Origin: Amoeboaphelidium protococcarum
Lineage: Eukaryota; Aphelidiomycota; Aphelidea
DNA length: 64,000 bases
Assembly (NCBI GenBank): GCA_023515745.1
Contig: JALECJ010000005.1
Coordinates: forward strand, 558,001-622,000
Direction: 5' to 3'
Part shown: piece by piece, positions 25,643 to 38,442 of the stretch
How positions within the stretch are numbered: the stretch's first letter is position 1
Layout of the letters: each line of letters opens with the position of its first letter
Program-made: the position numbers and the translations under genes
Notes under the pieces: model-generated
Databases searched by the model: none
Told to the model about the DNA's origin: nothing
Seen by the model: only the letters and a program-made list of their open reading frames with translations

Positions 25643-26187
25643 AGACATACTTGATATGAAAATTAGACAATGTACCGATTAATTAATTGATTGATTGATA
25701 GTGTGGTGTGGGAGGAAACTAAAAAGTTGGGATAACAAACAATGAAACAAGATCTTAATCGGTTCTTCACAAACTTATGCTGATGCTAGTAGCGTAGCGT
25801 ACGCGTGCGAACTCATTAAGAGAATATTGAGAGACCATAAAAATAGCACTATGTACATGTGGACAGCGTACTGTCTAATAAAGCAGACTAAGGGCCCGGT
25901 TTGATGGAATATATACTGTAAACAAGTCTGATTTAGAGTATTCAGCTTATCACAAAGTACGGCTATTGCTATTGTCGCAGGTTCTTTAGCTATTGCTACC
26001 CAATAGTGATACAACAATGAAAACTATATTACAATTGAAAATTGTTATATTCCCTATTCAAAATAAAACATTCATTCAATATTCCCAATTATAAGCAAAT
26101 GCATACCACCACATCCAGTCTTCTCAACCATCATATCAATCCTACCGCGTACAACCAGATTGCAAAATCCTGCGATACTACGGCTCA
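25643..26187. other. intergenic region
   Basis: A minus-strand frame at 25775-26017 is open and partly hydrophobic, but nothing else supports it. No other signal is seen. Confidence 0.35.
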
Positions 26188-26830
26188 TCATTTTTTACGA
26201 CGCTACTTTTTTGCAGGTTGCGCGCTACTTTATCTTGCAGGAGAGGGAGTCTCTCTAAACATACCTCTGGTAACGTTGGTACTTAGAGGCGTCGGAGACT
26301 CACGGACGGCTCTGAGCGCCCGCTAAGCTACATTCTTGCTGGTAGGAGTCAAATTTTGAATCACCGTCTCAGCTTCACCGCGCAACTACTCGTTATCGCG
26401 GTTTTTACTGGCCAGATACATGATCAGCGGGTGGGCCAAATCATTTCAATCGCTGGGATCTCCTTAATGCTCATGGCAGTGTCTCGCCAGCTCTACAGGA
26501 TCAGACCCGCACAAATTCTTCAGTTCTGCCAACGCCATCTGCGGGAGGCAACCCGTTTTCTCATCCAGTTTTTCGAGCAGCAACTTTAAGTTAAATGTCT
26601 TGGAAAAATTGACCAATTCCTCCTGAATCCCATCTTTCTAGCGCTCGATCAAGACAGGATCCTTGTACAAGGCTCCAACTCGGCTGCAGAACATTTATCC
26701 AAATGCGGCTAACAAGTCGCGTATCTTAATCTTCGCCGATTGGACTTGTAGATCCGAGAATTCAGCCTTTATTACTCGTATTTTGTCTCGTAGTTGCTAA
26801 TCAGAAAGTCTCCACTATTCAATTGTCTGA
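26188..26830 (-). pseudogene. broken gene for a helical protein with basic tail
   Basis: Protein-like sequence runs from about 26830 down to TGA 26188, containing charged amphipathic helices (for example IRDLLAAFGQMFCSRVGALY and LLLEKLDEKTGCLPQMALAE) and a C-terminus rich in Ser, Pro and Arg that ends PAKKQRRKK. It is interrupted by an in-frame TGA at 26446-26448, with coding-like sequence in the same frame on both sides. No start codon is found upstream. A recently disabled gene is the simplest reading; read-through or recoding of UGA is the alternative. Family not recognised. Confidence 0.4.
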
Positions 26831-26929
26831 CTTTACTATTAATGTAGATCACCAAGACAGAAATATCATTTATAGAGTTTGATCACAGTTACTCTCGTCT
26901 TCTCTTATATCGAATCGGCTTGTTTCCAA

Positions 26930-27760
26930 CATGAGTTGGACAATTCTTCTGCAGGCTTCTTTTTATTGCAGTATTGCTGAGAGTTCAAATTTACTACACC
27001 ATTACATGACTGTTAACCGCTCTTGATGCAAAGGGCAATCCAGCAGTAGATGTGTCATTGTTTCTCACTTCTCACTACATTCGCAACCATTTGATTTACC
27101 ACCAATTCTGCCAGTGACTGCGTTGACCGGTCCTTTATTAGTCTTAGCCCAAGTCAGAAATTGCGGCTATCTCATCCATAAATCTCTCTGCAAGACTGCA
27201 ACTTGGAACTTATTTCCTTAAAATCTGGTCTTCTTCAGCTCCTTGATGTATGTAAACACCCGATTTGCCTTGGCAGGCTGAACTGTTAAGATTAATATAA
27301 GAGAGTGAAGTGAATATGAGAATATTTACAGTTGTTTCTACTCTTGTGTGATAAAGAGAGCGAGAGAGTGACTGAAACGCGTCAACACATCGATTACCAT
27401 AAAATCAATAAAAATTTCCCATTCTACTTCATCAGCTATCGACCAGAGCTTTTAAGGTTACAAAAATCTACCATCTACATCTGCAATTAGGAACTCATCC
27501 GCATGCTGATCAGCTCACTGACCTTTTGCGGACAGAGTGTCCTCATTCTACTTAGCTTTACCAAAACTCAATTTGACGGCGTAAAACTGGTATCATATGG
27601 ATTATGAATTAGATTATTCGCTACACATTTAGTATGGTAGGAGCAAAATATCTCAATTAATCGTTCGACATTTGGTGATGAGGACCGACTCATCCTCTTG
27701 TTGATTAGTTTGACGAGACGTTCTTCTTCATTTCATAATTCTCTAGTTATCTACAGTATA
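26930..27760 (-). pseudogene. probable non-LTR retroelement remnant
   Basis: Minus-strand sequence around 27290-26940 reads as a C-terminal reverse-transcriptase region: a segment GPVNAVTGRIGG, then CECSEK, then THLLLDCPLHQERL, matching the Cys-x-Cys...His...Cys-Pro signature found just past the RT domain of many non-LTR elements. Upstream on the same strand, FLIADVDGRFLQPQKLW and flanking sequence read as protein. The frame is broken by TGA at 27065-27067 and at another site further upstream (about 27520), so the copy looks dead. Its ends, any poly-A tail and target-site duplications are not evident. Confidence 0.4.
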
Positions 27761-28732
27761 AGCCTTCAAACATACCTTAGATTTATATAGGGAGGAGTTG
27801 CGCGTTTGAGCCTCTCTTATTTTCATTTTACTCAGTCTTGCGCAAGCTCAGAGAAGTTGGAGCCATAAACGGAATCACCAGTTCTCGCAGGTGCAAATCC
27901 ATAAGCAAGAAGCCATGGACTTTCTTAGATCAAAGTTTCGCATGTGCAATCTCTGAGTTAGCCCTGGTAGACATTGTTAGTTAAATGCAGTTGAGTGTGG
28001 AGAATATCCTTCGTCTAATTCAGAGATTATTAATTTAACCTGTCGCTCGCCAATAAAGGCATTTTCTAAATACAAAAGTAAGTCTGAATTCAAGAGTCAA
28101 GTTTCTTCAAAGGCGTCTAGAGCGATCGTAGGGTAATTTTTTGACAAAACTACTGTGAATCAGGAAGGTAAGATTCAATATAAAGTCTCAAGTTGCGGTA
28201 AATGGCTCAAATATAATCCAAGCTCGACTATTACCTAATTGCAGCATATAAACGCTGCCTATGAGAAGATGGCATTGATTGCTGAATCTTTGGGGGTACG
28301 AAGACGTGGTGGCCATAATTAGTCATTAGATTTAGAACTAGTACAGTCCTGAGAAATTCCGTGATGTCCTTATCGTTTAATAGTCGCCAAAAGCTTATCA
28401 TTTGAATTTGTCGAGTAACCTGAGGTCAAAGGATTAATCTAATTGGTTCGCCCCATTCAGTACAGCTGACTGGAAGAAGATCAGTGCGAGAGCAAAGTTC
28501 GAATATTTGGATATTTGAACAAACATATATGCGCAAATAGTGCCTTCTTTTCACGGTAAAATATTCGATTGCAAAGCAAATATTAGTCGAATATTTACAA
28601 ATACATTCTTTGCTTAGGGAGTATACTTGGCATGCAGCACACTATGGTAGTACGTGAAGAAGCAAGATCAATTCTTGTTGATTAAATTGCAGTCGCTACT
28701 GTATGAAGTTTCTCAAATAGTTGGTGTTCCGT
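27761..28732. other. gene-poor region with a BED-like fragment
   Basis: On the plus strand at about 28034-28352 an open frame ending at TGA 28350-28352 contains VGQFFDKTTVN followed by SSCGKWLKYN and TITQLQHINAAYEK. Its shape recalls a BED zinc finger of hAT transposases, but the second Cys of the finger is missing. It is probably a transposon relic. The rest shows nothing that can be supported. Confidence 0.3.
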
Positions 28733-29053
28733 ATGTCGCTTGCAGCCGCAGTTGTTAGTCGTGGTCAATAGCAGTCTTCTCAGGTAGTGTCATCTTTTCA
28801 GGCACAATCCACGGCGTCGGTCGAGATTGTACATCAGAGACAAATCAACAAGGCGCAGTTATAAATACCTCTGGTTCCCAGTTATGGAAAGTTGATCACT
28901 GAAGACTTCTTTATGAGATTCTCCATTTAATTGCCTTAATCTGTATCTGAGGAGGACGCAGAATTCATGTCTCTAGTTTCTACAGATGTTACCGCAGATT
29001 AAACCGACAGACGCCTGGTTGTTAGGTTAGGGGGTATTCATTATGTGATCTGA
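28733..29053 (+). CDS. hypothetical small protein
   Basis: An open frame of 106 residues from ATG 28733 to TGA 29051-29053. It begins with a Gln/Ser-rich segment and has a more ordered C-terminal half (ITEDFFMRFSIQLPQSVSEE and RRLVVRLGGIHYVI). Another plus frame is also open over the same stretch, so the choice of frame is uncertain. No family is recognised. It is convergent with the coiled-coil gene, about 90 bp away. Confidence 0.35.
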
Positions 29054-29141
29054 TAGTTTTCGGACTTTAAGGTTACAATATATTCTTTACTTGATTAGTT
29101 TTCCATAGCTTAAATATTGACTTATTGTAACCCAATAAATG

Positions 29142-29853
29142 TCACTGATGATGCATAGCCTGCTCTATTATCCGAATCCCGTCGTCGTCGCCAGGTGTGG
29201 GATAACGAACCACCAAAGGAATATTCAGTAGTGGGAGATTCTGAATATTGATCCCTTTCAGAAACCCTCTAACAATTGACGTTGTTTAGTCCAATCCAAT
29301 TCTTATTTCCTCTGTCATATCTCCAACTTTACTCAGTTTGGACAATAACCTGAAAAGCGACAGAATACCATTACCAGTATGCCGTCATTATGAGCGCAAT
29401 CCTTCGCTGTGAGTTAAGGTTTCATAAAGAACGTAAATAAGTTACGCAAAGTCCTTATTATCTTACCTAGAGACTGAAGTGAGCATAAAATCAATCTATT
29501 CATTCATCAGTCTTTTTCATCTAAATCACCGCTCTGACAATTTACAACTTATCTTGGTTCTTCTTTAAAGCGATAGCAGAGTTGGAAACTGAATGCTAAA
29601 TTCTATGCAATGACTAACTAGCTTCGCTCTATAAGTGTCGGTTCTATTCTAGCATCCTACATTATGCACTCAGTGCTTCTTGTATAATAAGCATTTGGTC
29701 ATACTGCGGTCGATGCAACTCTAGCAGATTCTTGTAAAGCTCTTATCTCTTTGCATCCACATGAGTTCGCACATTTTACAAATTGTCCAATTTAAGTGCA
29801 TCCAACTTCTACAAAGTCTCTATCTATGCCAGCGATAACTTTTCTTCAACCAT
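29142..29853 (-). CDS. coiled-coil protein, apparent frameshift
   Basis: From ATG 29853 a frame encodes ~115 residues of heptad-rich coiled coil (MVEEKLSLAQIETLQKLDAL and onward), then meets TGA at 29500. One base earlier or later in the A5 run (minus strand, about 29512-29516) the reading continues as RLMNEQIDFMLTSVSR, crosses a GTAAG...TTTTCAG intron of about 105 nt in phase, and ends at TGA 29142 with a globular tail containing IPLVVRYPTPGDDDG. A one-base homopolymer error or a real frameshift is therefore likely. It may be a small tether or kinetochore-type coiled-coil protein; the family is unknown. Confidence 0.5.
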
Positions 29854-30105
29854 TAAAAACTTGTTATTATCAATTGTAAATTATATGTATAAAGGACGAG
29901 CTATCCGAAGCGCTATTGCTGAGCTATGAGTTAAACGTCGAATCAAACCGCATTGAAAGAGAACGAAAAGACGCGCTGCGCTGATATTAATCTAAATTGA
30001 TATGGAGTGTGTGTAGTCCAACATTAAAGATATTCGCGATTATTAAGGTCACTTCAAGTCACAAAGAGCTCAAGAAGAGACAATAAGATCAACTTTATAA
30101 CTTAT

Positions 30106-32575
30106 TCATTGAAGAGTTTCATTCCATGCGCTGATATTCTAAATAATAACTTGATCTTGTGATTTAGAAGTCATATCTTGCAGCTGACCAATAACATACG
30201 CCTCTTCCCCAATGGATGAGAAATGCCCCATCACATTGTCAACATTCAACGGAGATACGATCAATACCATTCCAATGCCACAATTGAACGTCTTGGCCAT
30301 CTCTTCAGGCACAACATTGCCCATCTTCATAAGATACTTGAACACGGGCAATAGAGGCCAAGAGTTGGCATCTAGAACACATTACAATCCAGAGGGAAGA
30401 ACGCGCGGAATGTTATCCACAAATCCACCACCAGTAATATGCGCCATACCTTTAACAAAACCAGATTGTACAAGAGGCAGCAGCTACTTGATATAAATTC
30501 TAGTAGGAGTCAGTAAAACTTCGCCAATAGACTTTGTCCCGTCAAAGGGAGCTGGTGAATAATAATCAACATTGTTCTCCTTCAGAATATGGCGCACCAG
30601 CGAATATCCATTCGAATGCACACCAGATGATGGAAGACCAACGATGACATCTCCAGATGCAATATCCTTAGTTGGCAGAATCCTTGAAGGTCGTACAGCT
30701 CCCACAGTAAATCCGGCCAAGTCATAATCTTCTCCTTAATACATCCCAGGCATTTCAGCAGTTTCACCACCGATCAAAGCACAGCCAGCTTAAATACAAC
30801 CTTTTGCGATACCAGACACGACACTCTTGGCTATATGTAAATCCAACTTGCCGCATGCAAAGTAATCCAAGAAATACAACGGTTCTGCACCTTAAACAAT
30901 AAGATCATTAACATTCATAGCCACCAGATCTATACCAATAGTGTCGTGTCGACCCATCATGTGTGCCAGCTTTAACTTTGTACCAACACCATCGGTTGCA
31001 CTTACTAGCACACAGTCCGATGGAAATCCAGCAGCTGACAAGTCGAAAACTCCACCAAAGCCTCCGATATCAGAGTCGCTTCCTGCACGTCTAGTAGACT
31101 TTACAATAGATTTGATCTGATTAACAAATTCATTGCCATTGTCAATAGATACACCACTATCTTTATAAGACATTGATTTCGACTACTCACCTTTATCTGA
31201 CTGATTTTAAATTTTATGAAGTACAGACAAGGCTTTCCATCCAATATCTTTGCGATAAAACATTCCTTTGAAATGTACATGGCTCATAGATTCATATGCA
31301 AGATCTAAAGCTTATTTCAAAGTACTGCCATGAGCGCATACACTGAGAACGCGACCACCTGAAGTACATAGTTAAGCTTGGATATCTTCAGCAACTCCGG
31401 CATAAAACAGTTCCACATTTTATATCTTTTCATGATCAACATTGATAACATGACCCTTTTCATATGTAGATGGATATCCGGCTGAACAGGCAACCACGGA
31501 AACGGCATAGCCAGACTTGAACTGAACATCAACGGAATCAAGGCAGCCATTGGCACAAGCCATCAGCACTTGGGCAAAATTCGCGCTCTTCATGTTATCA
31601 GAGTCGAGCATTAGCATCATTGCCTGAGTCTCTGGGTCTCCAAATCTACAGTTATACTCCAACACCTTTGGACCGGACTTTGTCAGCATCAGACCGACAT
31701 ACAGGAGTCCAACGAAGGGGTGTCCATCGCGGCGCATACCGTCAATCGTCGGACGGATTATTTCGCTCTCAACTACCTTTAATATCTTGTCAGTCATGCA
31801 TGGAGCTGGACAATAAGCACCCATTCCACCAGTGTTGAGTCCCGTATCACCTTCTCCGACGCGTTTGTGATCCTACGCGGCAGGGAACAGTACATACGAA
31901 TACCCATCCGTCATGGCAAATATACTACACTCTTCACCTTCAAGATACTCCTCGATTACAATCTCTTCACCGGCGGCTCCAAATTTCGACTAATCCATGA
32001 GTTAAGAAACACCTTGCACTGCTTCATCCTCAGTCTCTGGCAACAAAACTCCTTTACCAGCCGCCAGACCACTGGCTTTTAACACCAATCTTTGATCGCA
32101 TGAATACGCCTCCCGGATGTGTGCTACAGCCTTACCATAATTATTGAATACTTGGTAATCTGCAGTTGGTATGTTGTGTTTCTTCATGAAGGCCTTGCTG
32201 AATGCTTTGCTTCCCTCCAGCTGACTTGCGTACTAAGATGGCCCAAATACTTTAGCGCCAGCTTTAATCATGCATTCAGTCAGACCATCCACTAAAGGTT
32301 ACTCTGGCCCGACTACTACTATATCAACATCATTACTGCGCACAAACGCGGCCAAATCTTATTATTAACTTGCTTATATCTTCACAATCTGGACCTTGTT
32401 AAGCTTGGCCATTCCCGGATTACCTACAATACAAGAGATGGTAATTGTGATACTAGTCATATCAATTCAAGATCTTACCAGGTGCAATGTACAGCTACTC
32501 TACACTTTGACATTTAGATAACTACCACGCGAGAGCATGCTCTCTTCCACCAGATCCGACTAATAGTACGCGCAT
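30106..32575 (-). CDS. ADE5,7: bifunctional GARS-AIRS (purine synthesis)
   Basis: Two exons with a 55-nt intron at 32424-32478 give 804 residues, the usual length. Residues ~1-430 are glycinamide ribonucleotide synthetase (PurD: start [15 protein letters not shown], then [38 protein letters not shown]); ~450-800 are aminoimidazole ribonucleotide synthetase (Pur[45 protein letters not shown]). The two enzymes carry out steps 2 and 5 of de novo purine synthesis. The fusion without a GART domain is the fungal (yeast ADE5,7) arrangement. Several conserved Gln in the PurD half and [11 protein letters not shown] are TAA/TAG. Confidence 0.95.
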
Positions 32576-32789
32576 GTTTGTTAAACTGCTGTGTATTGTT
32601 GAAGAACTGCGCTGATCAACAACTAATGGTCCGAAAGTGGCGCAAGAATCGCGTTTCTCGCTCGATCAAGTCTGTGGTTCCAAAGGCTGTCAAAGAGCGA
32701 GTATTGTTTTAATGCAGCTGAATGATGAATAAGATGTAAGAATGGATCAAAATCGACAGTTAGTTAATGGAAAGCATAGTTAACATGTA

Positions 32790-33917
32790 TCAGGTATTTT
32801 GTACTACAAATTACTAGCACTTAAGGACGTCCCCAAAAGATTCAGCCAGCCGTATAAAGCTTTCATTAGGAATGCAGATAGGCCTATCTTCCGGGCTTAT
32901 TCCAGATTCACGTTCAAACTTATCTCTAAACATCTCTATACTTACTTTACTCAGAGCGCCAGATTTGTTCTTCTTTTTTGCCAGTTACGCCAACTTATCA
33001 AACGCGCCCAGCATCACCTTGCGCTTGTCGGCAAAAGAGAATCTCAATACAGTTTACAAGTCGGCCAAAGAGCCAGTCAGCATCGGGGTATCGCGCATCT
33101 AAAAGAGAACTACGGCAGCATCAACTTTCGGCTTTGGAACAAAGACAGACGCAGGAACATTATAAACAATTTATGGTCTCATGATAATCTGCGACAAGGT
33201 ACCCATTCGCGTGCGAAAACGCTTGCCGTGGCCGTGACTCTCGCATACTTACCGTGCCACTTCACTCTGATACATCAGGGCCATAGACACGCGTCTACCA
33301 TGACTAAACAAGCCAGTCTTATGGTAGCATTACTCTAACCATCGCATGGTCCACTTGGTTCCATATAAGAAGGGAAGATTGCCAATAACTAGAATATCTT
33401 TGGCATTTTACGCGTATTCCTGAATCAAAAGATCCTCATTCATTGTATTAGCATCCTGCAGGAGAAGCTTAAACTTATCAGGATAGTGATCTTGAAGCAT
33501 ACCTAGAATTGGCTCAAATCTTTGATCAACCTCAACACCAATCACTTTTTAGATCCTATCATTCTTTAGCAAAGCTCTCGTTAATCCTCCAGGCCCACAT
33601 CCTACGCGATTCAAAGTTATCCATATATTGTTGTGATATTTACAAGTAAAAATACATTACCAATCTCAATGACTGTAGGATTGTATTCAGGATCATTTTA
33701 AACAAGCGGCTACAAACTGCTAAATACAATTTTATCTACACTATATCAAGAGGTAGTCATTAGTCCCTGTAATACAATAGCTATAGTTACCGGTGACATT
33801 CATGTCAAATATAAAATTCTATCCCTTCTCTTTCAAAGCATCACCGCGATACAAATTCACCAGTTCTCTAACAGACGGTAGTTCTACTCGCTATGATAAA
33901 AATCTTCTGCAATACAT
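32790..33917 (-). CDS. mitochondrial rRNA dimethyladenosine transferase / TFB
   Basis: Three exons (introns 33602-33660 and 33736-33790) give 337 residues. A short basic N-terminus (MYCRRFLSQR) looks like a mitochondrial presequence. The KsgA/TFB fold follows: LPSVRELVNLYR, KEKGQNFIFDMNVTDKIV, SAM motif IEIGCGPGGLTRAL (split by an intron), VIGVEVDQRF, the catalytic IGNLPF, and VPASVFVPKPKVDAAVV. The family dimethylates two adenines of small-subunit rRNA; TFB1M and mtTFB members also act in mitochondrial transcription. The NLPF motif is intact, so methylase activity is likely. The end contains NKSGALSKVSIEMF. Confidence 0.88.
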
Positions 33918-34058
33918 GACGACAAAATAGCAAATTGCACGTCACTTTATGAGAATAGAATAGTTCAGTACATTTGTCCAACTCCTTACAAAAACAAAAA
34001 GCAGACATAAAAGTACAAAATTTCACATTCAAAACCTCTATTGCATTGATCTTTCTGA

Positions 34059-37000
34059 TCATTAAGTACTCTATAGATCTACAATCATCACGGTTACATC
34101 ATCATTGGTTCCCCGTGCTATGCCCTCCTGGACCAGTGATGACACGGTGTCTGAGAGAGGCATTTTCTTCTTGGTACACTACTCCAAATACTCCGCCACA
34201 TCACCGTATGACATCGAGTCGTATAGTCCATCACACGACAGTAACATGTACGCCTCATCGCCCTGTAGTGGGAATCGAGAGTAATCCGGCACCGCGGACA
34301 CCACTGGCTTCAGATTAGCATCACCGAATGATCTACTGACAGCGAGACGGCCATTGACACGATTTTTACCTGCAACATGGTCCACGAAACCGCCCATACT
34401 TATGATGCGATCCTTCTCATCTCCGACTGGATGATGCTCTCTAGATATCGGGAATGCAACCAGATTATCCCCAATCTTTTTAAAGATCAAACACCTTGCA
34501 TCTCCGGCCCAGGCAACATGTAAAGTTCTCTCTCTCAAGAATGCCACCACAGCTGTTGATCCTCCTCTGAGACTGTCGCGTTTAATCTTCTTCAACACAT
34601 CATCATCCGTCGATTTGAATCCATCAATAATGGCAGTCTTTATGTCAGATTGAAATTGCGCATGAGTACAGATATTAATAGCCAGATGCAAAGACAAATA
34701 CTCAGAGATGGCATATCCTCCGTGACCATCAAAAACTCCGTAAAAGCTTACTTAAGGGCCGTTCAGCTTGCAGAAGGTATTCACATCCTCGATAATAGCA
34801 TGGTTATTCTCCATCTTCACATGGTTTTTACTCTTTTAGAAAGAGATGTCATAGCGAAAAGCTTTAGCCAACAGAGCACTCGGAAGCGGTGAAGTCTTTG
34901 CGCGCAAGTCGGATCCATTAGCGTAGACAAACTTTTTGAATAATTCCACCACCTTGTCGAAATCAAAGATGTCATCACTAGGTTACTGGCCCATATCTTT
35001 GGGCTGTAGATCGGTTACTGATTACTGGAAGGACTCTGCCAACTGTAACGCTACTCCTACTATAGGGGACTTAAAGTGCGTCACGCCACTATCTATCCCT
35101 TAAGACACATAGAACTTACGCACTAGGGAGAGTGACGCCATCATTAAGAAGCTGTCCAACTCATGTCTAAATATCGAAGTCTTTAATTTCATAGCGCCCG
35201 AACTCAAAGAGTTGTTAGACTATTAGATTGACTACTACATGAGAGGGTGCATGTTCAACATATGCTAATCACTATTTGGCGCGGCATTAGGTACTTGACT
35301 TTGTTGCAGAGCAACTGCAACGGGATTAGATGCTGGTTAAGCCACTTACATAGCTTTGAACTAGGAAGATAATTCGACAAACTTGGGCTGTGATGCATCG
35401 CCGCTCATACCGAGGCCAAATGTAGGCGGACTAAACTATGGTTCGACCATCCCATATGCTTCCTGCTCAAGCTAATTATCCAATCCGTCAGCCTCCTCCT
35501 TCTCTTGACTAGTATGAGTCAATCGAATATTAGAATACTCCAAGTTCAACTAGTCGCCTTCATTGACTTGACGAGTCAGCTTAATGACAATGAGATCCTG
35601 TAACAGCCCGACATCACGCACGGGCGCCATATTGGTGATTTCCTCCTTAACAACTTTGGCGATATCCTTAGTCTCCAGAGTTGGGAAAGCTTCAATCATC
35701 AGAGCCATCAGACGATCCTCAACAACAGACAATGACAGCGGAGCATCTTTCTTGGCAGACTTATCTTATTGCACAGTAGGCTATTGCTACTGAGGTTACT
35801 GTAAATACTATTACTACTACTACTGCAATGGCATCTACTAATCTGGTTTACTAGCTGCTTTCTTGCCTTAAGATGCTCTCTTTATCGCACGGTTAGTACT
35901 AGGTGCTTTGACAGGAGCCTCAATAACGAGGACGGCCTCAGCGCAATGTCCAACAAAAGCCTTACCAGACACCACTTTCATCTCAAAAATTATTGTGGCC
36001 ACACCTTGTATATTAACGTCAGACTTCCAGTAAAACTCAAGCACCATCTCATTAACTCCTTCATTAAAAGTAACAACTTTTTCAAATGGCGTGAACTGAC
36101 TGCCCATCTATGCACTACCGCGCTCGGTGCTTGTCACTTTGACCGATATCACGCCGCGAACACCTCTGGTTCTGCGCAAGTACATGCATACGACACCAGC
36201 ACTACTTTTCTCTCCGTAAGTACCAGGTTCAAAATTCACTTCGCTGATTTCCCCGACGTTACCATTATTGATGTTATTGACAACCGCGCCATTCATGTTG
36301 TTATAACCATTAACACCACCTGCAGCTGATAGTTGGTACATAGGAGGGGCGTATCCATCTTACATGGGAGATGATGGCATAGTAGACGGGAGAGAACGAA
36401 GATTGCCAGGCTGATAACTTTAATTATTAGAATTCAGGATATCAAGTCTAAAGGCTGGGAATCTATACTTTTCGCTCCAATTTTTAACAGCATTTACCAC
36501 TTTACTCCTGACCATTTCGCTACGAATACCCATATCTCTCAAAGCAACATTGTCCATGGCAATCAGATCAAGGAATGAGCCAATAGACTTTATACGTTCA
36601 GCTTCCATTTTGCGCTCCATCGTCAGTTCAGTATCCTGAAATACCCAGTCGACAAAAGGACCAATCTTTGGGATTGTTTAAGAGGTAAAGCGCTCACCAA
36701 GGGACAACTCATCACCATCAATAACATTGGCAATCAGTCCTTTCCCTATTTTGCTACCATTGACATATGTGCCGTTAGTACTGTTATCTTCCACAAAATA
36801 ATCATATGAAACACCATCATCAGTTTTGACTCTATAGATACAGCAATGAATGTTACTGATCTCTGATGCATTGAAAGTTCTATCGCAGTTACTGGATCTT
36901 CCGATGACAAATTCCTCCTTATTAATTTCCACCTCTGGGTAATTGTCCAAGATAGGAGTCAACTTCGCCCACATTTTACCCGATTGCATCTTGCCGTTTC

Positions 37001-37724
37001 CATGGGAAGCGCGATGATTACTGCTGCCCTTCAGAAATCCAATGTTCATGCTCTTGCCGCCTTTAGGACTTTTCATCCCGTCTTCACCGTGCTTTTGACG
37101 ACTTCCACCGTAACTTCCTACATCGCCGGGACTGCCAGATTTCTACTTGCGTTATTGAGTAGCAGGCGGAGCATTGAAAACATCCTTCACATCAACGCTA
37201 CCACTGGACTTGCTGCCACCACTCACACTTCCTACAAATTGCTTGACATCTTTAAGCCTCTTACTTATCGTAGAAATCCCCCTGTCTTGTCGGCTTTTCT
37301 GCTACTACTGCAGCTGCTGCTGTTGATCATGATGGGGATTGATTGCTTTAGGAGATCCGGTGGATGAAACTCCATACAGAGGCTCGCTCTTAGAATTAAA
37401 TTAACCACTGCCATTGGATGCCTTGAACTCAGCAATAGCCGCCTTGAGAGGTAAGCACGGTGCCAGTGTACTCTCACTGATGATTGACGGACACAGTGGA
37501 CATTGACCACTATTAGAAACCTCGCGCAACCACCGCACAATCGCCTGTCGCTCAAACATGTGGCCGCACTACGAGATTGTCGGATCATCCATAATTTCAC
37601 CCGATATTGGACACATAAAATAGCTCGGGATTTTACTGTTATTGCTGGCATTACTACTACCACCATTAGCGGGACTACTGCTCCTTCCAAAAGTGCTCAC
37701 TCCATTCTTGACCTTGTTAAACAT
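34059..37724 (-). CDS. U-box / FHA / Calx-beta / PP2C fusion protein
   Basis: One unbroken frame of 1,221 residues (ATG 37724 to TGA 34059), intronless. A U-box lies at ~35-110 (FMCPISGEIMDDPTISQCGH then AIVRWL), suggesting E3 ubiquitin-ligase activity. After a Gln/Ser-rich linker comes an FHA domain at ~255-350 (FVIGRSSNCDRTF, IHCCIYRV, DNSTNGTYVNGSKIG) for phosphothreonine binding. A Calx-beta-like sandwich follows at ~490-600 (VISVKVTSTERGSA...FTPFEKVVTFNEG), then a polyQ stretch. The C-terminal ~240 residues are a complete PP2C phosphatase (FYGVFDGHGG at ~999, RGGSTAVVAFL, RLAVSRSFGD, LLSCDGLYD, GTNDDVTVMIVDL), with the metal-binding Asp present. It could read a phosphorylated target, ubiquitinate it and dephosphorylate it. 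I know of no protein with this domain order. Confidence 0.88.
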
Positions 37725-38442
37725 ATCTAGTTGCACTTATATGTTTCAACTATTGAGATGCCAATGAATTTTCAGGATGTTGTCGAGCAAGATTAATGAT
37801 AACTAAATAAAGCTTTGTTTGCGACAGTGGTCTCTAATGACCATCAAGAGTACTGATTAACGTGGTTAAAAATAGCACTCAACACCTTGCCATCGATTAA
37901 ATCTAAAATTCTGTGTGTTTAAGAACGCACTTGATGGAAGAATTGTATATATTTACATACAGGAATATTAGCCATTCCTGTAATAAAGGCAATATTTAGA
38001 AAAAATCTTATTGCTAATTGGACTTAGTGTATTGCAAAGACTTAAAATCTGGTCAGTAAAGACGTTTGCTCTGAGTGATCGATTGGCAAAGCTCTGTTTC
38101 ATCTGATCAACTGCAGTTGAATCTTGATACAAAGGGAAAGGGGCCTAAATAATTATTAATTTTGTAATTGGAGTTACACTAGATATCGAGTTGACTACTC
38201 AGTTAAAATGACCTTCATTTACAGACAGATTAGTCTCGAGTGATGTATGCGCTAATGGCTATTTATAGATTGATCTATTGTTAACCATCGGCAACTCATG
38301 GAAGTCTATAATGCTTTCTTTTTACTATATTGCCGTTCATATAGACTGGTAATATATATATTATATTATTAAAGGTCCATTCCTTCTTAGTAAACATTTG
38401 TATAAGGCACTAACGCTTAATAATTTGTTGTGAAGCATCAAC
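37725..38442. other. intergenic region between divergent genes
   Basis: No gene is supported. The right part contains an intron-like GTAATATAT...TTCTTAG segment (about 38350-38392) after a short frame starting MEVYNAFFLLYC, which might be a missed 5' exon with signal sequence for the kinase gene, but the phase does not join cleanly. Confidence 0.35.

Noticed and set aside
26356-26589. Hydrophobic plus-strand frame
   Set aside because: It is antisense to amphipathic helices of the broken minus-strand gene; no signal or start context.
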